Below, in pieces: positions 58,443 to 64,000 of a stretch of DNA of 64,000 bases (positions within the stretch are counted from its first letter, which is position 1; every line of letters starts with the position of its first letter). Below the pieces are notes generated by a model that was not told the origin of the DNA, did not search any database, and saw only the letters and a program-made list of their open reading frames with translations. The stretch lies in assembly GCA_947501275.1 (NCBI GenBank), contig CANMVD010000007.1:49570-113569 (forward strand), given 5' to 3'. The stretch is from an uncultured Tateyamaria sp. GTDB taxonomy: Bacteria > Pseudomonadota > Alphaproteobacteria > Rhodobacterales > Rhodobacteraceae. Position numbers and translations under genes: made by a program.

Positions 58443-60077
58443 ATGCCCACCCTACGCTGGTTGACCAGAGATGACGATGTAAGAGCCGCCGAGAAGGTAC
58501 CTTACCGCCTTTTAGAGGAAGTGCCGAAACTGGGTTATGGCGACCGGGACGCAGGCAATATGCTGATCCAGGGCGATAACCTGGAGGCATTGAAGGCCCT
58601 GCTGCCCTACTACGCGGGCCAGGTGAAGTGCGTCTATATAGACCCGCCATTCAACACCGGCCAAGCATTCGAACACTATGACGACAACCTGGAGCACTCA
58701 ATCTGGCTCGGGATGATGGTTCCCCGAATGCAGCTTGTTCATGAACTCTTAGCGCCGGGTGGGACAGTGGCTGTCCATCTTGATGACGAAGAGCTCGCCT
58801 ATTTTATTGTGATAATGGACGAGATTTTTGGGCGCGCGAACAGGGTGAACTTAGCGACTTTCGTTCAAGGAGCTGCAGTTGGACATAAATCAATCAACCC
58901 AGGCCTGGTTACCGTCACAAACTACGTTCTTATGTACGCTAAGGACAAATCTGAGGCATGGGCCCCTTATCGCGTCTTTAAAGGAAGGGAACGCGACAAA
59001 CGATATTCATCGTTCATCGAGAACTATGACGAGCCGTATAAAGGCTGGAAGCTGGTCCCACTAACCAGAGCCTTTGCGGCCAGTAACGAGATGAAAGTAA
59101 CTGAGCATAAAAAGACACTCGGGGATGAGTATGAGAATGCGCTAAACGAGTTTGTCATTGAGAACTCGCACCGCGTTGTACAGCCCGTTTCTCCTGACTA
59201 CAATGCCGTCGGTCAGGAAACCCGCGACATGATCGGCTTGTCATTGCAGGAACCAGATCGCCTTTTCCTACAAGAGCGGGAAAATCACCCCGATATCTAC
59301 CTTCAGAACGGCAAGCGATGGCTATTTTATCGTGGAAAACTCAAAGAAATCGACGGTCAGCTCATTGCTGGAGAGCCGTTGACCAATCTTTGGGACGACC
59401 TTCGGTCGAACAACCTGCACAACGAAGGACAAGTCAAATTCCCAAAGAGCAAGAAGCCTGAAGCGCTCGTCAAGCGTGTGTTTGAGCTCTTTTCCGAACC
59501 AGGGGACCTTGTGCTGGATAGCTTTCTTGGATCAGGAACGACTGCCGCTGTGGCACACAAAATGAACCGGAAATGGATTGGAATCGAGCGAGGCGACCAC
59601 GCTGTAACGCACTGTGCGCCGCGTCTACAAAAGGTTATCGATGGGGAGATCGGCGGCATCTCTAAGGCCGTCAAATGGCAAGGCGGCGGCGGCTTCCGAT
59701 TCTACCGGCTTGGCCCGCCCGTGTTCGACGAAAATGGCTCTATCCAGCCCGATATCCGCTTCCCCGTGCTGGCCGCGCACATCTGGTTTGCCGAAACCGG
59801 CATGCCATGGTCCGAACCCGATAGGCTGACACCCTTTATTGGCAGTGACGACGGTCACGGCTATGCGCTGCTCTACAACGGCATTCTCGGCGACAAATCG
59901 GTCAGCGGCGGCAACGTACTGACCCGCAAGACACTTGCTGTGATCCGCGCGGCGCAGGGCGATTTCATCGGCCCACTCACCGTTTATGGCGAGCGCACCG
60001 CGCTGTCAGAGGCGACACTGAAGGCCGAACGGATAGAATTCAAACAAACCCCTTATGATGTGAAGGCACGCAAATGA
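58443..60077 (+). CDS. mod: Type III restriction-modification DNA (N6-adenine) methyltransferase, Mod subunit
   Basis: VYIDPPFNTG (DPPY motif) precedes DSFLGSGTTAAVA (FxGxG), beta-class order; directly followed by res. Confidence 0.92.
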   Translation: MPTLRWLTRDDDVRAAEKVPYRLLEEVPKLGYGDRDAGNMLIQGDNLEALKALLPYYAGQVKCVYIDPPFNTGQAFEHYDDNLEHSIWLGMMVPRMQLVHELLAPGGTVAVHLDDEELAYFIVIMDEIFGRANRVNLATFVQGAAVGHKSINPGLVTVTNYVLMYAKDKSEAWAPYRVFKGRERDKRYSSFIENYDEPYKGWKLVPLTRAFAASNEMKVTEHKKTLGDEYENALNEFVIENSHRVVQPVSPDYNAVGQETRDMIGLSLQEPDRLFLQERENHPDIYLQNGKRWLFYRGKLKEIDGQLIAGEPLTNLWDDLRSNNLHNEGQVKFPKSKKPEALVKRVFELFSEPGDLVLDSFLGSGTTAAVAHKMNRKWIGIERGDHAVTHCAPRLQKVIDGEIGGISKAVKWQGGGGFRFYRLGPPVFDENGSIQPDIRFPVLAAHIWFAETGMPWSEPDRLTPFIGSDDGHGYALLYNGILGDKSVSGGNVLTRKTLAVIRAAQGDFIGPLTVYGERTALSEATLKAERIEFKQTPYDVKARK

Positions 60078-62734
60078 AGCTGAAGGATTATCAGAAGGCG
60101 TCCCTCGCCACCCTGCGCGCGTTTTTTGAAAAGGCCCGCGTCACCGGCCCCAAAGTGGCTTATGAGACGCTGACCGCCGAACCAGAGCTGCGCGACCGTC
60201 TGCGCGGGTATGCAGCAGGCTACAAGCCCGTTAAGGGGCTGGATGACGTGCCTTACGTTTGCTTGCGCTTACCAACGGGTGGCGGCAAGACAATCTTGGC
60301 GTCGCACTCCATCACGATTGCCAAGGATGCATGGATCGAAAAGGATTTCCCTGTTGTTCTGTGGCTGGTGCCGACGAATACGATCCGCCTACAAACTGCC
60401 GAAGCGCTGAAGAACCCCAAGCACCCTTATCGCCAAGTGCTTGACGAGGCGTTCGAAGGCCGTGTGCGCGTGTTCGATATCGGTGATTTCACCCAGCTCA
60501 CACCGCACGATATGCGGTCGAACCTGTGTGTCGTCGTCGGGACCATTCAAGCGCTGCGGCAGAGCAAAACCGACAAGTACCACGTCTACCGTCACCACGA
60601 GATGCTTGAGCCGCATTTCAGTTCTGTCTCGCCAAACGCGCCGGGATTGGAGCGCAACGATGACGGACCGTGGAAGGGCGACATCAAGTTCAGCTTCGCC
60701 AACCTGATGCACCTTCACCGCCCGCTGGTCATAATGGACGAAGCGCACAAAGCCGGATCGGACCTGAGCCAGCTTGTCTATGAACGTATCAACCCCGCCG
60801 CGTTGATCGAGTTCACCGCCACGCCCAAAGGATTCAACAACATCCTCCATTCGGTCTCGGCACAGGAGCTGAAGGATGAAGAAATGATCAAGATGCCCGT
60901 CGTTCTTGACGAGGCAGAGACGTGGCAGGGAGCGGTTAATTCCGCGATCCTGAAGCGCGCTGAGTTGCAAGAATGGGCCGACAAGGACCGTGAGGGCTAC
61001 ATTCGGCCAATCGTTCTGTTTCAGGCGCAGAAGAAAAACGAAGAAGTTACTGTAGAAGTTCTCAAGAAGCACTTGATCGAGAACGAAAATATTGACGAGG
61101 ACAAAATCGCCGTTGCAACGGGTTCCCAGCGGGAATTGGATGGGATCGATCTGTTTAAGCCCGACTGCAAGATCGAGTATGTGATCACCATTGAGGCGCT
61201 GAAAGAGGGCTGGGATTGTTCCTTCGCTTACGTGTTCTGTTCCGTCGCCAACATTCGGAGCTCGACCGACGCCGAGCAGCTTTTGGGCCGAGTGTTGCGG
61301 ATGCCCTATGCAACCCGACGCAAAGCCCCTGCCCTGAACAAGTCCTATGCTCGCTTGGTATCCAAACGCTTTGCCGAAGCCGCAAACAATTTGCGCGACA
61401 AGTTGGTGGATATGGGCTTTGAGGAAAGCGAAGCCGAGGCCAATATCGAAGCTGAACAGCCGGAGCTTTTGGATGGTCTTTTCGGACACCAAGCCCGCCG
61501 CCGCCCTACATTATCGGTCGAAGTGGACGCAACACCCGAGGTGCGCCATGCCATCTCAACAATTGCGCCTGGCACCATCAAGGTTTCAGCCAGTGAAGAC
61601 GGCAAGACAGTCATTGACCTGATCGGTGTTCCTAAACCAAGCGTCGAGAAAGTACTGTACGAGCGCACCCCGGCCAACCTGCATGGTGTCTTGCGTGAGA
61701 AGATCGAGGAGTTCAAATCCAAGAACGCCGATGAGATCGCGCCATCGCACAAGGGTGAGACTTTCGTCATCCCGCGCCTCATGGTCCATGTGCAGGGAGA
61801 TCTCGTGTTTGGTGATACCGATCTACTTATGGAGTATCATGATTGGTCGCTGTCCGATCATCCCGCCCGGCTGGAGCCGTCTGAATTTGACATCGTTGAG
61901 ACCACCAACACTTTTGAAATCGACCTTGATGGCAACCGCTTATTGATTGCATCAGGTGACAGTTCCGACCAGTTGACGATGGACGTTGATGTCGAAGACT
62001 GGACACCTGCGAGCCTCGTGCGATGGCTGGATGGGAAAGTACGAGACCAGCGAATTGGCCAGCCCGAAATGTTGGCTTGGCTAGGCGATGTCGTCACCTA
62101 TCTCAACCGTGACCGCAAATTACCCTTGGCCCAGCTCATGCGTTGCAAATTCATCCTTGCACGCAAGCTGGACGAGAAGCTCAAAGGTTTCCGTCAGGCG
62201 GAGCGGAACAAGGTCTATCAGATGAACCTTTTCGCCCCAGAGGCGCGTTTGGAGGTATCGTTCGATGACGGCTTCAAATTCTTCGATGAAATGTATGCCG
62301 AAGTGCCCAAGTATCGAGGAACAAAGTTTGCCTTCCGCAACCATTTCATGGGCCGCGATGAAGTACCTGCTTTCGACGGCAAGGAGGGTGGTGAAGAGGA
62401 GCAGTGCGCCCTAGTGATCGATGGGTTGCCCGGCCTAAAACATTGGACCCGCAATGTTAGCCGTCACCGGAATTCGTTCTCGCTCCCGACTTCCACCGAC
62501 AAATTCTATCCAGATTTCGTTGCTGAGATGAATGATGGCCGGTTGCTCGTGGTTGAGTACAAAGGTCAGGACCGAACCCCGGAAGAGAGCCGAGATTCGC
62601 GGGAAAAGGACCAGATCGGCCAGGAATGGGCGAAGGCGTCTGACGGCAAGGCTGTGTTTGTTATGGCAACCATTGAGAACAAAGATGCGGGTGGAATGCG
62701 ACAGACCATCTTGGATGCGTTGAAACTGATTTAG
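60074..62734 (+). CDS. res: Type III restriction enzyme, Res subunit (DEAH helicase plus PD-(D/E)xK nuclease)
   Basis: LPTGGGKTILA Walker A, IMDEAHKAG DEAH, EFTATPKG, C-terminal PDFVAEMNDGRLLVVEYKG; ATGA overlap with mod. Confidence 0.93.
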   Translation: MKLKDYQKASLATLRAFFEKARVTGPKVAYETLTAEPELRDRLRGYAAGYKPVKGLDDVPYVCLRLPTGGGKTILASHSITIAKDAWIEKDFPVVLWLVPTNTIRLQTAEALKNPKHPYRQVLDEAFEGRVRVFDIGDFTQLTPHDMRSNLCVVVGTIQALRQSKTDKYHVYRHHEMLEPHFSSVSPNAPGLERNDDGPWKGDIKFSFANLMHLHRPLVIMDEAHKAGSDLSQLVYERINPAALIEFTATPKGFNNILHSVSAQELKDEEMIKMPVVLDEAETWQGAVNSAILKRAELQEWADKDREGYIRPIVLFQAQKKNEEVTVEVLKKHLIENENIDEDKIAVATGSQRELDGIDLFKPDCKIEYVITIEALKEGWDCSFAYVFCSVANIRSSTDAEQLLGRVLRMPYATRRKAPALNKSYARLVSKRFAEAANNLRDKLVDMGFEESEAEANIEAEQPELLDGLFGHQARRRPTLSVEVDATPEVRHAISTIAPGTIKVSASEDGKTVIDLIGVPKPSVEKVLYERTPANLHGVLREKIEEFKSKNADEIAPSHKGETFVIPRLMVHVQGDLVFGDTDLLMEYHDWSLSDHPARLEPSEFDIVETTNTFEIDLDGNRLLIASGDSSDQLTMDVDVEDWTPASLVRWLDGKVRDQRIGQPEMLAWLGDVVTYLNRDRKLPLAQLMRCKFILARKLDEKLKGFRQAERNKVYQMNLFAPEARLEVSFDDGFKFFDEMYAEVPKYRGTKFAFRNHFMGRDEVPAFDGKEGGEEEQCALVIDGLPGLKHWTRNVSRHRNSFSLPTSTDKFYPDFVAEMNDGRLLVVEYKGQDRTPEESRDSREKDQIGQEWAKASDGKAVFVMATIENKDAGGMRQTILDALKLI

Positions 62735-62793
62735 ACCCTGTGAATTTAAGCAACAAATTATGATGGGTGGCTGAAGCCGCCAATGAGGAAGAC

Positions 62794-63963
62794 ATGACAG
62801 ACGTTCTAAAACTGAACCTTCAGAATTGCTATGGAATAGGCAAACTGGAAGCAGAACTCGAGTTCAACCATAAAGGCTTCGCAATTTATGCGCCGAACGG
62901 CGTAATGAAGACCTCTTTCGCCAGAACAATGACCGACCTGTCCCAAGGGAAGTCTCCAAGCGACCTAGCATTCCCGGATCGCGATAGCATTTTCGAAGTA
63001 TCACTTAACGATGAACCCATTGTTAAAGAAGAGATATTTGTGGTTCAGTCTTACGATGAGAAGTATGCTTCCAGCGAAGTCTCGACGTTACTTGCCAATT
63101 CTGACTTGAAGCAACGATATGAAGACGTCCACCGTTCTATCGGCGAGGCCAAAAAAGAAGTCGATAGGAGCCTAAAACGCTCATCTGGGTTCGGCGAGAA
63201 GTCGCGCGAAAACCTCGATCCGATCATCAAAGAAATTTTTGGGGAGAACTACTATGACGCCCTTCTCGGCTTAGAAGGTGAATTGAGCGAGACCAGTCTC
63301 AGCAGCCTTGCAGACGCTAACTACAAGATCCTCTTCGACCCGAAAGTACTGCAGCTGCTGGCGGATGAAACCGTTGGCGAAGCAGTTGCGGATTTCGCGC
63401 AAAAGTATGATGAAATAACCGAGACATCACCGATTTTGCGACGGAATTTTCAGTATCACAATGCCACTGACGTACAGCAACAGCTTGCCTCGAACAACTT
63501 CTTTGACGCAGGGCACACTATAAGTCTAGCGGACGAAACCAGCCTTGAAAAAACAGAGTTTTCTTCAAACGAAGAACTTCGCGACATAATAGAAGCTGAA
63601 AAGCAGCGAGTATTCGAAGATGATGGCATAAAGAAAAGGTTTGATGCGTTTAACGCTAAAATCAAGAACAAGGAACTCCAAGCATTTCGTGATTACATCA
63701 CTGAAAACAAACACCTTATTCCAGAGCTGGAAGATCGCGATGCCTTTAAAAGAAAGTTATGGATGCAGTATCTTTTGCAGGCTCAAGTCCCATATGCCGA
63801 ACTCATTTCCAAATATCGGAGTGGTCAGGCCGAGCTCGAAAGCATCATAGCTGAAGCCGATGCTAGCCGAGGTGATTGGGACGACGTGATTGCGGATTTC
63901 AATCGCCGTTTCCTTTATCTTCCGTGTCCGTCGTCAGGGGTTTTGGGACCAATGGCGGCCTGA
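62794..63963 (+). CDS. AAA/SMC-like ATPase, apparently truncated
   Basis: N-terminal NCYGIGKLEAELEFNHKGFAIYAPNGVMKTSFARTM (P-loop-like), coiled-coil-rich middle, no Walker B or signature before the stop; abrupt change after FNRRFLYLP. Confidence 0.7.
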   Translation: MTDVLKLNLQNCYGIGKLEAELEFNHKGFAIYAPNGVMKTSFARTMTDLSQGKSPSDLAFPDRDSIFEVSLNDEPIVKEEIFVVQSYDEKYASSEVSTLLANSDLKQRYEDVHRSIGEAKKEVDRSLKRSSGFGEKSRENLDPIIKEIFGENYYDALLGLEGELSETSLSSLADANYKILFDPKVLQLLADETVGEAVADFAQKYDEITETSPILRRNFQYHNATDVQQQLASNNFFDAGHTISLADETSLEKTEFSSNEELRDIIEAEKQRVFEDDGIKKRFDAFNAKIKNKELQAFRDYITENKHLIPELEDRDAFKRKLWMQYLLQAQVPYAELISKYRSGQAELESIIAEADASRGDWDDVIADFNRRFLYLPCPSSGVLGPMAA

Positions 63964-64000
63964 ACTAAGCAAGAGTTTGGCTCATCTTGTTGGATTGATT

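Larger units (their letters stand above)
55982..64000. mobile_element. Integrative genomic island at the 3' end of tRNA-Cys (right end outside window)
   Basis: tRNA followed by a tyrosine integrase, excisionase-like HTH proteins, XRE regulator and type III RM genes; lower GC than flanks in the 56.0-57.7 kb part. Confidence 0.85.

Noticed and set aside
58443-58560. Possible phase-variable simple repeat near the mod start
   Set aside because: No homopolymer or short tandem repeat long enough to suggest slipped-strand switching.
1-64000. CRISPR arrays, rRNA genes, tmRNA and well-known riboswitches
   Set aside because: Looked for regularly spaced direct repeats and familiar conserved motifs by eye; none seen. 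A CRISPR finder and Infernal/Rfam run would be decisive.

Overview
This 64 kb window comes from a high-GC alphaproteobacterial chromosome. The gene families and gene order look like Rhodobacterales (Roseobacter group), which is inference from family content because no search was run. Positions 1 to about 55.9 kb are mostly ordinary core or shell chromosome: an H-NOX/diguanylate cyclase pair (left one cut by the window edge), an MttB-family methyltransferase, a PleD-like diguanylate cyclase, an ECF sigma factor cluster, a carnitine-catabolism cassette, an SOS-boxed imuA, metG, a chemoreceptor, tRNA-Leu(TAA), putR/putA, a rhomboid protease, a VPLPA-CTERM protein, metR/metF, a CoxL-like molybdoenzyme subunit, valS, an msbA-like ABC exporter, efp, a PopZ-like acidic protein and tolC/pcm. 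From tRNA-Cys(GCA) at 55927-56000 to the right edge lies an integrative element: a tyrosine integrase next to the tRNA, excisionase-like HTH proteins, a divergent XRE regulator, a small membrane protein, a type III restriction-modification operon (mod-res), and an AAA/SMC-like ATPase that appears interrupted at the right edge. The best candidates for follow-up are this tRNA-Cys defence island, a GAAC-N7-GAAC SOS box in front of an imuA with no adjacent imuB/dnaE2, an H-NOX lacking the canonical heme-ligand His, several cis-regulatory palindromes, a low-GC insert in ValRS, and a 55-aa Tat-signal microprotein absent from the ORF track.
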